NCBI RefSeq assembly: GCF_002015075.1 | Contig: NZ_MUXZ01000017.1 | Coordinates: 58,328-122,327 of the forward strand | DNA length: 64,000 nucleotides | Direction: 5' to 3' | Origin: Canicola haemoglobinophilus | GTDB lineage: Bacteria; Pseudomonadota; Gammaproteobacteria; Enterobacterales; Pasteurellaceae | Shown here: in pieces, positions 7,250 to 14,371 of the stretch | Layout of the letters: each line of letters begins with the position of its first letter | Numbering within the stretch: position 1 is the first letter of the stretch | Notes under the pieces: generated by a model | The model's input: the letters and a program-made list of their open reading frames with translations, nothing else | The model's database searches: none | Told to the model about the DNA's origin: nothing | Program-made: the position numbers and the translations under genes

Positions 7250-9736
7250 TTAACTTTTAGCATGTTTTGGTTGTTTAAATACAGTAACTTCTGGTGCTTG
7301 TCCTGTGAATTTTTCTACTTGAACAGTACAGGTATTAGGCGAGTTACCTTGTGCAAGTTTAGATGTGCCTTCATCACGAGTTAATACGTTCGGGCAACCA
7401 TTTTTACATAAAGGCAATTCTGATTGACCTAAATCAGCAGGGTCATACCAAGCGCCTTCGTGTAATGCGACTGTTCCTTTAATCACGCCATCAGTCACTA
7501 CTGCACCAGCAAGCACTTGACCACGTTTATTGAAAATACGAACAATATCGCCATCCACAATTCCACGAGCAGCAGCATCATCTTTGTGAATTAATACTGG
7601 CTCACGATCATTTACCGCATATTTTTGACGTAATGATGTATGCGCTAATTGGCTATGTAAACGATAATATGGGTGTGGAGTAACCAATGCTAATGGCGCT
7701 TCTGGCGTTACATTACCAGCAAACTCCTCTGGTACCATCCAACTTGCATGACCTTTACAATCGTCATAACCCATTTTAGCCACAACATCAGAATAAATTT
7801 CAATTTTTCCAGAAGGTGTGCCTAATGGGTTTAACAATGGATCATTGCGGAATTCTTCGTAACGAACCCATTTTTTCGCTTTCTCATTAGCTTTGAAAGT
7901 AATTGGTTTATTTTCTTCCCAGAATTTTTCAAATTTAGGCATGATGACACGGTTTTTACGCGCTGAATCAAAGGCATCTTGATAAAACGCTTTTAACCAA
8001 TCCATTTCCGATTTTCCTTCGGTAAATTGCTGTTCAACACCCGCTCTTTTGGCTAATTCAGCAAAAATATCATAATCATTTTTTGCTTCAAATTGAGGCT
8101 CAACAACTTGTTTCATTGGGAAAATATTCATCATTGAATAATCGCCTGACATTGTTAAGTCATTACGCTCATAGCTAGTAGTGACTGGTAATACGATGTC
8201 AGCCATACGAGCAGTTGGTGTCCAGTAAATTTCATTAACAATAACAGTTTCTGGTTTTTGCCATGCCTTCACTAACAAGTTTGTATCTTGGTGATGAACG
8301 AAAGGATTTCCACCAGTCCAATAGATTAATTTAATATCTGGATAGGTTACTTCTGTTCCATTGTGTTGAATTTTTTTGCCTGGATTTAATAAAACATCTG
8401 CGATACGAGCTAATGGGAAACTTAGCGCTGATGTTTTGGCTAACCAAGATTGCCCTGTATTTGAACTATTATTTTCTAAGGTTGCAGAAATAGAACTTAA
8501 GCTACCACCAGTTGCTGTTGGAGCACCACCGTTGGAGTAATGATAACTTAAACCAAAACCACCACCAGGTAAGCCAATTTGTCCTAACATTGAAGCTAAA
8601 GTAACTAACATCCAATGTGCCTGTTCTCCGTGACGTTGACGCTGCATACCCCAACCCGCCATTAACATAGTACGTTTAGATGAAAAATCACGAGCTAACT
8701 GTTTAATTACATCAGCAGGAATTCCACAAATTTTACTTGCCCATTCCGCATTTTTCACTTGACCATCTTCTTTACCTAATAAATAAGCTTCAAACTTGTC
8801 ATAGCCAGTCGTATATTTTTTAAGGAAATCCTGATCATGTTTATTTTCTTCAACTAATGTATGAGCCATACCTAACATTAATGGAACATCTGTTGCGGTA
8901 TGAATAGGAATCCATTCAGCACCTAAATATTCACAGCTTTCACTACGCACAGGGTCAATACAAATAATGCGTTTGCCGCTCTCTTTCAATTTATTGAAAT
9001 ATTCAATACCTTGCTGATCGGTAGAAGTCCAAGCAATACGTAAAGTCGTCATCGGGTTTGCAGACCAAAGTACAACGATTTCACTGCTTTCTAAAATAGT
9101 TTCCCAGCTAGTTTGCTGTTCATATACTTCAATAGTCCCTAATACATGAGGCATAATGACTTGTGCAGCACCTGTTGAATAGTCCCCTTTATGACCAACA
9201 AAACCACCAGTTGCATTTAAATAACGGTGCAACAAAGTACGGCAAGAATGTAATGCGCCAGAACTTTTCCAACCATATGAACCGCCAAAAATATTTTCAG
9301 CGCCACCTTCTGCACGAACTCTCTTAAATTCGCTATCAACTAATTCAAACGCTTTATCCCAAGAAACACGAACCCATTCATCACGGCCACGCAAGCTATT
9401 ATCTTTATTGCCTTCTAAATAACCTTTACGCACCATCGGATATTTTACTCGAGTTTCGCTATAAAGTTGGTCTGCCACAACAGATTGCAATTCATTTTCA
9501 ACTGGTGCTGGAATTGCTGGGCCTGATTTAACGACTTTGCCATCTTCCACTACAACCCCTAAAGGTCCCCAGTGTGCTGCTGTCACGACAGTTTTACTTT
9601 CAGCAGCAACCGCACTTGGTGCAATTAACGATCCAACTACACCTGTTGTACCACCAAGTAAAGATGTACCAGCTACACCTAAAGATGAATTTTTAATGAA
9701 ACTTCTACGACTTGCGTTAACGTTGTCTTTTTTCAT
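7250..9736 (-). CDS. torZ: Periplasmic TMAO / biotin-sulfoxide-type molybdopterin reductase
   Basis: 828 residues, DMSO-reductase family. The N-terminus has a twin-arginine signal ('SRRSFIKNSS...' then a hydrophobic stretch ending in 'SAVAAES'), so the folded enzyme goes to the periplasm. There is no Fe-S Cys cluster. The molybdenum-ligand Ser region 'GGSYGWKSSGALHSC' is present, as in TorA/TorZ/BisC. The C-terminal MopB domain has 'LHEGAWYDP'. It is coded downstream of the pentahaem cytochrome torY in the same direction (254 bp apart) and would take electrons from it to reduce TMAO or related N- and S-oxides during anaerobic respiration. The H. influenzae counterpart is HI0643 (recalled). 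Regulation is probably through the FNR-type promoter at 11162-11202. Confidence 0.9.
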   Translation of the reverse strand: MKKDNVNASRRSFIKNSSLGVAGTSLLGGTTGVVGSLIAPSAVAAESKTVVTAAHWGPLGVVVEDGKVVKSGPAIPAPVENELQSVVADQLYSETRVKYPMVRKGYLEGNKDNSLRGRDEWVRVSWDKAFELVDSEFKRVRAEGGAENIFGGSYGWKSSGALHSCRTLLHRYLNATGGFVGHKGDYSTGAAQVIMPHVLGTIEVYEQQTSWETILESSEIVVLWSANPMTTLRIAWTSTDQQGIEYFNKLKESGKRIICIDPVRSESCEYLGAEWIPIHTATDVPLMLGMAHTLVEENKHDQDFLKKYTTGYDKFEAYLLGKEDGQVKNAEWASKICGIPADVIKQLARDFSSKRTMLMAGWGMQRQRHGEQAHWMLVTLASMLGQIGLPGGGFGLSYHYSNGGAPTATGGSLSSISATLENNSSNTGQSWLAKTSALSFPLARIADVLLNPGKKIQHNGTEVTYPDIKLIYWTGGNPFVHHQDTNLLVKAWQKPETVIVNEIYWTPTARMADIVLPVTTSYERNDLTMSGDYSMMNIFPMKQVVEPQFEAKNDYDIFAELAKRAGVEQQFTEGKSEMDWLKAFYQDAFDSARKNRVIMPKFEKFWEENKPITFKANEKAKKWVRYEEFRNDPLLNPLGTPSGKIEIYSDVVAKMGYDDCKGHASWMVPEEFAGNVTPEAPLALVTPHPYYRLHSQLAHTSLRQKYAVNDREPVLIHKDDAAARGIVDGDIVRIFNKRGQVLAGAVVTDGVIKGTVALHEGAWYDPADLGQSELPLCKNGCPNVLTRDEGTSKLAQGNSPNTCTVQVEKFTGQAPEVTVFKQPKHAKS

Positions 9737-9989
9737 GTATAGACTCCCATTGAGTATCGCAAAAGTATTGAGAAAAGAAGACGAAAGATGTCGTTTGCAA
9801 ATAGCCTAAAAAGCCACCGCACTTTCTCAAATATTGCGAAAGTTTAAGTTACGACACCTTTCCAAAGGGGAGGCGTATTCATTTCTAAATACACCTTGTG
9901 CAATCAAGTTGCAGGCACTATTTCCATATTAATCTTAACTTAGGAAATTAGGCTCGGAGTCAAGTTATATAATCTCTTAACAAGAGAGG

Positions 9990-11102
9990 TTAGTGTGAAC
10001 TACCCACTATATCTTTTGCATTACGCTGCAAATAAATTGTTACGGCACGAACATCATCAGCGGACATTGATGTGCGATCTTTCATTGAGTTCACTACGCC
10101 AATCCATTGATTTGCTGTATAGTGACTTGCACCAATTGCTGCATGGCAACCGCTACAATTTGTTTGATTTAAGTTATCGCCAAATTGATTTAAAGCGTTC
10201 AGGTTTGCCGTAATTGCCGATTTTGGCACTTCTACATCAAAGGTAATTTCTTTCCAATCTGATGCAGTTACATCATCATAAACCGTTTTTGCGACAGTGA
10301 CTTTTTCTTTAACTTCATCAGTTAGTAATGCAACCATAATACGTTTACCTAAATGAGCATAAACAACGGATTCTGCACCCACTTGTTGCCAACCATGTAC
10401 AGTTGCAACAACATTATCGCCATTTAGTTTCCAATTCACTAACTCAGCATAAGGCATCAAACGTACTTCACCGCCATTTACGAGTTTTCCATTAAACATT
10501 GACAAAGAATAAAGGGTTTCATCATTTTGGTTAAATTCACCACCATGCTTAGTTAACTCACCTGTTGCTGCAGCTGAATCAACTTCAATTTCAGGCATAA
10601 AATGAACAATACCTTTATGGCAATCAATACAAGTTTGATTGGTTTCTTGCGCTAATTTATGCATTTTTTGTGCAGCTTCTTTTTGTTCAGAAAGCACCAT
10701 TGCATCAAAGCTATGACAACTTTTACAAGTGGCAGAATCAGTTGCTTTCATATCTTCCCAAACTTTCTGTGCCATAGCTGCACGATGTTTTTCATAATCA
10801 TCTTGATCTTTGATTTTGCCTTGGAACTCATACCAAACATCTTTTAATGCAATAAATTTAGCTTTTACATAATGCAATCCATCTTGTGGCACATGGCAAT
10901 CCGCACATTCCGCTCTAATCCCTTTACGATTAGAAAAATGTACGCTTCCTTCCCATTCTTCTTTTGGATAAGACATTGAATGACAGCTTACACAAAACTC
11001 AACACTGCTAGTTTCTTTCATCATATATTGTGTTCCTAATAAAGCTGCGGCACCAATTGCGGCTAAACCTACACCAGTCAAAAGTTTTTTAAATTTTGAC
11101 AT
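9990..11102 (-). CDS. torY: Membrane-anchored pentahaem c-type cytochrome of the TorC/TorY family
   Basis: 370 residues from the ATG at 11100-11102, chosen because GGAG lies 8 nt upstream; an in-frame upstream start at 11135 has no such site. The N-terminus is one membrane anchor (NapC/NirT type). Five CxxCH haem sites are visible: CVSCH, CADCH, CKSCH, CIDCH and a C-terminal CSGCH. Four form the NapC-like domain and the fifth lies in the C-terminal TorC-type domain. It passes electrons from menaquinol to the reductase encoded just downstream (torZ). The H. influenzae counterpart is HI0644 (recalled). Confidence 0.92.
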   Translation of the reverse strand: MSKFKKLLTGVGLAAIGAAALLGTQYMMKETSSVEFCVSCHSMSYPKEEWEGSVHFSNRKGIRAECADCHVPQDGLHYVKAKFIALKDVWYEFQGKIKDQDDYEKHRAAMAQKVWEDMKATDSATCKSCHSFDAMVLSEQKEAAQKMHKLAQETNQTCIDCHKGIVHFMPEIEVDSAAATGELTKHGGEFNQNDETLYSLSMFNGKLVNGGEVRLMPYAELVNWKLNGDNVVATVHGWQQVGAESVVYAHLGKRIMVALLTDEVKEKVTVAKTVYDDVTASDWKEITFDVEVPKSAITANLNALNQFGDNLNQTNCSGCHAAIGASHYTANQWIGVVNSMKDRTSMSADDVRAVTIYLQRNAKDIVGSSH

Positions 11103-11161
11103 TAAAATCACTCCACTTATAAATAAAAAAATCAAAAATTACCAAAAATTAGGTAGTTCGA

Positions 11162-11202
11162 ATTATAAAGAGAATGTAGAAAAATGACATGATTTTTATC
11201 AA
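11162..11202 (-). promoter_or_regulatory. FNR-type activated promoter for torY-torZ
   Basis: Read on the minus strand, TTGAT-AAAA-ATCAT (11202-11189) matches the FNR consensus TTGATnnnnATCAA at all but the last base. A consensus -10 TATAAT lies at 11167-11162. This puts the box centre near -41, the class II activator position. Anaerobic induction fits the encoded reductase. Binding is inferred. Confidence 0.7.
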
Positions 11203-11325
11203 GTTAAGTATAAATGCGTATTTACAATGACTAATTTTTATACATATAGTGCAAAAAAGAATACGCTCCAAAAATCTATGAGTATATGCTTAGGTAAGAA
11301 TATAACGAAAAAAATGGCTAACCTC

Positions 11326-11419
11326 AAGATTAGCCATTATTCTTATTTAATTTGTCGTTCAATCACGCCCCCCAAGGCAGCCTTCGCCTTGATAGATCTG
11401 CTTCTATAAGATTGCCCCT
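11326..11419 (-). pseudogene. Duplicated, diverged 3' end of mnmA with its terminator
   Basis: These ~90 bp resemble 14355-14444, the last ~25 codons of mnmA plus downstream bases, at roughly 80% identity by eye. Shared are 'AGATTAGCCATT', 'CTTATTTAATTTGTCGTTC', AATCACGCC and AAGGCAG. The coding frame is disturbed. The copy keeps a complete terminator stem AATGGCTAA/TTAGCCATT (11313-11338), whereas the true mnmA end has only half of it. The copy marks the far edge of the DarT/NADAR island. Confidence 0.75.
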
Positions 11420-11420
11420 T

Positions 11421-11585
11421 CAACAATTCCTATTTTATTTTTTATGATTGAAAATTTTGATTTAGAAATGAAACTTCAATTATAGAAAATAGTTCGCATT
11501 GCTCTACAATCTACTTTGCTGATGCTAGTATCCTCACGGGTATCTGAAAATACTATCAAAATACCACCACACTTTTGATTAAAAA
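11421..11585. repeat. Dispersed intergenic repeat, copy B
   Basis: Matches 1956-2155 in the same orientation over several blocks, with a decayed uptake signal (ACCACACTT instead of ACCGCACTT). Downstream to 11714 is AT-rich sequence with no gene that I can support. Confidence 0.6.
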
Positions 11586-11714
11586 TAAAGCACTCGTGAG
11601 GACGTGAGCATTATAGGGAAAGTTAGTTATTACCTGATAAAAATAAAATAAGAGTTTCCTTTTAATTTGAGCTTAGATATTAAATAGGAAACTCTAGTTT
11701 TTTATTATTGTTTG

Positions 11715-12425
11715 TCAGATATCTGGAAATAAAGATAAATTATTAGAGTCATCTACTTTGTTATATAGATTAAACTCTTGAGAAAATGATATAGGGTCTT
11801 TAATAAAGTCTTGCACACTTTCGTTTCGATATAATGATACACAAAGAGCCAGTGTTCTTGCTTGACAGCTAAATGATTTCGTCGGATTAAATTCAATATC
11901 ACTAAAAGCATCAAATTTCATTTCAAAAAATTCTTCTCTAAGATCTAAATTTCTTTCTGAGAATAAAACATTAAGATATAACCAATCATAAAATAAGCTT
12001 TTAGGTTCCAGTGGATATTGATTTCCATTAATCTCAAATCTTATTAAATTCCCACTTTCTTTAAGACGGAGATCTTTTTTTGCCTCTCTTGGCGTTACTG
12101 TTAATAAATCTCTATAAGGTCCACCATTTTCAAAAATCTTACTACTCTGAAACAAGTTTTCAACTGAGTAGCCTTTAATATTCTTTAAATAAAATGCACT
12201 TAGCTGAATACCAATTGATTGTTCTGATTTACTTGATGCTTCAAGTATTTTTTTGAAACCTTTTAACTTAGCTTGTTCATGTAAACTTTTTATAGAACGT
12301 TTCCGAACTTCTGCGCTCATTCCCATATGCCAATCAAATTCAATTTCTTGCTCAATAACACCGATATTCTGTACATTAGGGATAAAAATTGGGCGTTTAG
12401 TTTTTCCTATACTTTTTTGTTTCAT
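11715..12425 (-). CDS. NADAR-type putative antitoxin of a DarT1 system
   Basis: 236 residues. The central part, 'YSVENLFQSSKIFENGGPYRDLL' followed by 'TPREAKKDLRLKESGNLI' and 'YPLEPKSLFYDWLYLN', has the layout I recall for the NADAR-fold proteins that accompany DarT1. NADAR enzymes in such pairs remove ADP-ribose from guanine in DNA. The gene starts 9 bp after the DarT frame ends, and its RBS (AGGAAGG) overlaps the upstream stop codon, so translation is coupled. No signal peptide or membrane segment. It is intact although its toxin is broken. Family assignment rests on motif memory plus the DarT neighbour. Confidence 0.68.
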   Translation of the reverse strand: MKQKSIGKTKRPIFIPNVQNIGVIEQEIEFDWHMGMSAEVRKRSIKSLHEQAKLKGFKKILEASSKSEQSIGIQLSAFYLKNIKGYSVENLFQSSKIFENGGPYRDLLTVTPREAKKDLRLKESGNLIRFEINGNQYPLEPKSLFYDWLYLNVLFSERNLDLREEFFEMKFDAFSDIEFNPTKSFSCQARTLALCVSLYRNESVQDFIKDPISFSQEFNLYNKVDDSNNLSLFPDI

Positions 12426-12434
12426 AAAACCTTC

Positions 12435-13022
12435 CTAAAATATGAAAATCATAGCAATGATGATTAAAATAATAATGCCTAAACAACCACCTCCACTAGA
12501 TTTAGAACGATAACTAGAGATAGAGTGACTACTTTCTTCTCTTTCTCTACGTAATTTTTCTAACTCACGTTGCCTTTCTAACTCTCGCCGTCTTTCTAAC
12601 TCTCGTTGTCTTTCTAACTCTCGCCGTTTTTCTAACTCTCGCCGTTTTTCTAACTCTCGCCGTTTTTCTAACTCTCGCCGTTTTTCTAACTCTCGCCGTT
12701 TTTCTAACTCTCGTTGTCTTTCTAACTCTCGTTGTCTTTCTAATTCACGTTGTCTTTCTAATTCACATTGTCTTTCTAATTCACGTTGTCTTTCTAATTC
12801 ACGTTGTCTTTCTAATTCACGTTGTTTTTCTAATTCACGTTGTTTTTCTAATTCTATTGTATTAATAAAATTTAGTATTTCATCATATGTTAAAGGGATA
12901 TTATCTTCAATAATATGATCAATATAGAATGGTTCAATATTCTCCAAGCATTGCACTTCTGCTTGATCAGAGGTGGTTTCACATGGGTTTAACCAATCAT
13001 GTCGCCAAATTGATTGTGGTTC
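12435..13022 (-). pseudogene. C-terminal part of the DarT-like toxin, separated by an in-frame stop
   Basis: In the same frame as 13023-13523 and directly after its TAA, the sequence continues open. It reads 'EPQSIWRHDWLNP', then 'TTSDQAEVQCLENIEPFYI'. 'DQAEV' corresponds to the DarT 'PQAEV' segment that holds the catalytic Glu. Next come 17 copies of a hexapeptide E-L-E-[K/R]-[Q/R]-R (residues alternate charge; coiled-coil-like), a Ser-rich linker, and a C-terminal hydrophobic segment 'CLGIIILIIIAMIFIF' that would act as a tail anchor. An internal ATG at 12954-12956 could start a 173-residue protein, but there is no clear RBS. Long extensions of this kind are unusual for DarT. Confidence 0.7.
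12549..12854 (-). repeat. 18-bp coding minisatellite, 17 copies
   Basis: Exactly 306 bp divides into 17 units of 18 bp encoding ELE-K/R-Q/R-R. The units fall into sub-variants (5 adjacent 'EKRR' units, blocks of 'ERQR'), which suggests expansion and contraction by slippage. Because 18 is divisible by 3, copy-number change would lengthen or shorten the coiled coil without breaking the frame. Confidence 0.92.
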
Positions 13023-13523
13023 TTATCCTGATTTTTGGAATGTTATTGGATTATTGAATAATTTTTCTAATGCAGATAAGCCAGCCATTTGTTCAAAATT
13101 TATATGACGATAACTCGCAGTTGCTGCATTATGTGGGTAGAATGCACATTTTTTCTTACAGAGAACGGCTGGACTTATTAAGAGTAAACATAAATCAAAT
13201 CCTTGATCAATTTTCTTTTGGTACATCCATTTATTCGGTTTACTAATAGATAAACAAATAGCATTATTGTAACGATCATATCGCCCTTGATCTGTAACAA
13301 CCGCATCAAAATCTAAATCACTTCTGATTTTTAAGCCATCCCTCCTTATCTTATTTAGATTTTCTCTTGGTGTAAAATGACACAACCATTTAATATTTCT
13401 TTCCATCAGAAAGGTATTTATTTCTTGCTCTTCTGGTGTCAGATTCCATAACCTTAGATCAATTTCCTTTGCTTCTGCTGCAATCCTTGCTGATAATGAT
13501 GAACCAACAGTACGTTTAGCCAT
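13023..13523 (-). CDS. DarT-family DNA ADP-ribosyltransferase toxin, truncated by a nonsense codon
   Basis: 166 residues from ATG (GGAG 8-10 nt upstream). Residues ~46-70 'IKWLCHFTPRENLNKIRRDGL' and the later 'NNAICLSISKPNKWMY', 'CAFYPHNAATASYR' and 'GLSALEKLF' follow the DarT (DUF4433) pattern, close to the DarT1 subgroup. DarT uses NAD+ to ADP-ribosylate bases in DNA. The frame ends at TAA (13023-13025), but the remaining ART core, including the catalytic-Glu motif, continues in the same frame downstream (see 12435-13022). The encoded fragment should be inactive. It heads an operon with the NADAR gene and is divergent from the XRE gene at 13675. Confidence 0.75.
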   Translation of the reverse strand: MAKRTVGSSLSARIAAEAKEIDLRLWNLTPEEQEINTFLMERNIKWLCHFTPRENLNKIRRDGLKIRSDLDFDAVVTDQGRYDRYNNAICLSISKPNKWMYQKKIDQGFDLCLLLISPAVLCKKKCAFYPHNAATASYRHINFEQMAGLSALEKLFNNPITFQKSG

Positions 13524-13554
13524 AATTTAATTCTCCAAAAGCGTTAAAAAACTA

Positions 13555-13571
13555 GATTCTAGACTTGAATC
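13555..13571. promoter_or_regulatory. Candidate operator between darT and the XRE gene
   Basis: Inverted repeat GATTC-TAGACTT-GAATC in the 151-bp divergent region, 32 bp upstream of the darT start. A binding role for the adjacent XRE protein is a guess from position. Confidence 0.3.
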
Positions 13572-13674
13572 TCGAAGTTAAAATTATGTAACTTTTACAC
13601 CTTATGCTACAATCAACAACGAGTACAGCTTGCATCCCCAAAAACTAATCACACCTATCTAAAAAGTATTGCTT

Positions 13675-14070
13675 ATGAAAACAAATGAAAAAATCCGCCA
13701 ATTAAGAGAAAGTCGTCAATGGACACAGGAAGATATGGCAAATAAATTAAGCATGTCCACGCAAGGATATGCAAAAATTGAGCGGGGCGATACACGTTCT
13801 AATCTGGATAGATTAGAGCAAATTTCAGAAGTGTTTGGGATCGATGTAGTTGAATTATTGGCTTATGGTGAAGATGCACAAATCAATTTTAATCATTCAA
13901 CAAATACAGATTCATTTAATAATGCTTTTTTCGGTTCAGGAAATAAAGATTTAGAGCTAGAAATTCAACGCTTACAATTAATGCTTTCTCATAAAGATGA
14001 ATTAATTGAAAACCTCAAGCGTGAAAATAAATTGCTTATAGAAATGAATGAATTGCTTAAAAATAAATAA
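13675..14070 (+). CDS. XRE-family regulator with C-terminal coiled coil
   Basis: 131 residues from the ATG at 13675; a TTG two codons upstream is possible but less likely. Residues ~1-58 are a Cro/C1-type HTH ('TQEDMANKLSMSTQGYAKIERG'), followed by an Asn-rich linker and a coiled coil ('HKDELIENLKRENKLLIEMNELL'). It is homologous along its length to the XRE gene at 2212-2625. It is divergent from the darT-NADAR operon, so it is a plausible repressor of it. It sits at the mnmA-side edge of the island, just before the IS remnant. Confidence 0.85.
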   Translation: MKTNEKIRQLRESRQWTQEDMANKLSMSTQGYAKIERGDTRSNLDRLEQISEVFGIDVVELLAYGEDAQINFNHSTNTDSFNNAFFGSGNKDLELEIQRLQLMLSHKDELIENLKRENKLLIEMNELLKNK

Positions 14071-14091
14071 TAAATTAAAGACGAGATTAAA

Positions 14092-14351
14092 TGATCTGCC
14101 CAAAAAAGTTAGACACATTTAATTTAAGGACTGAGTTCTATATTCAACAGGGCTCAGTCCTTTTAATTTAACTCGAATTCACTCATAGTTATAGTAATGC
14201 ACATACCCGTGAATCGTTCTTTCAAGTTTGCAAAAGGTTGATTGCAGATAAAATTCGATGATCTGTTGTTTGAACGACTGGGTATATTTAGTCATAAAAA
14301 TCTGCACCTTAATCAGTTGGCTGTTTCGCCCAACTTTTTGGGGGCAGATCA
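14092..14351 (-). mobile_element. Internally deleted IS3-family (IS150-like) element
   Basis: Bounded by near-perfect inverted ends: TGATCTGCCC-AAAAAAGTT at the left and the complement TGATCTGCCCCCAAAAAGTT at the right. At only 260 bp, most of the transposase is missing. The remaining minus-strand frame joins an OrfA-like start to an OrfB-like end (see 14119-14295). It could be moved in trans by a full-length relative. It abuts the mnmA terminator and has removed one arm of that stem. Confidence 0.82.
14119..14295 (-). pseudogene. OrfA-OrfB transposase remnant
   Basis: From ATG at 14293-14295 the frame reads 'MTKYTQSFKQQIIEFYL', an OrfA-type start. It then jumps to 'HGYVHYYNYE' and, after an in-frame TGA, 'GLSPVEYRTQSLN', the classic C-terminus of IS3-family OrfB (IS150 group). 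The two ends of the transposase are fused by a large internal deletion and the fusion also carries a nonsense codon. Confidence 0.82.
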
Positions 14352-14371
14352 CGAAAGATTAGCCATTCTTC

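Noticed and set aside
11227..11409. 60-residue open frame upstream of the island
   Set aside because: Its second half lies on the reverse of the duplicated mnmA 3' end and terminator; no ribosome site and no protein-like features.
12549..12854. CRISPR array
   Set aside because: The 18-bp units are contiguous without spacers, in frame, and encode a charged repeat protein.
13023..13025. Selenocysteine or other recoding at the darT stop
   Set aside because: The codon is TAA, not TGA or TAG, and no recoding structure is evident; nonsense mutation or sequence error is simpler.
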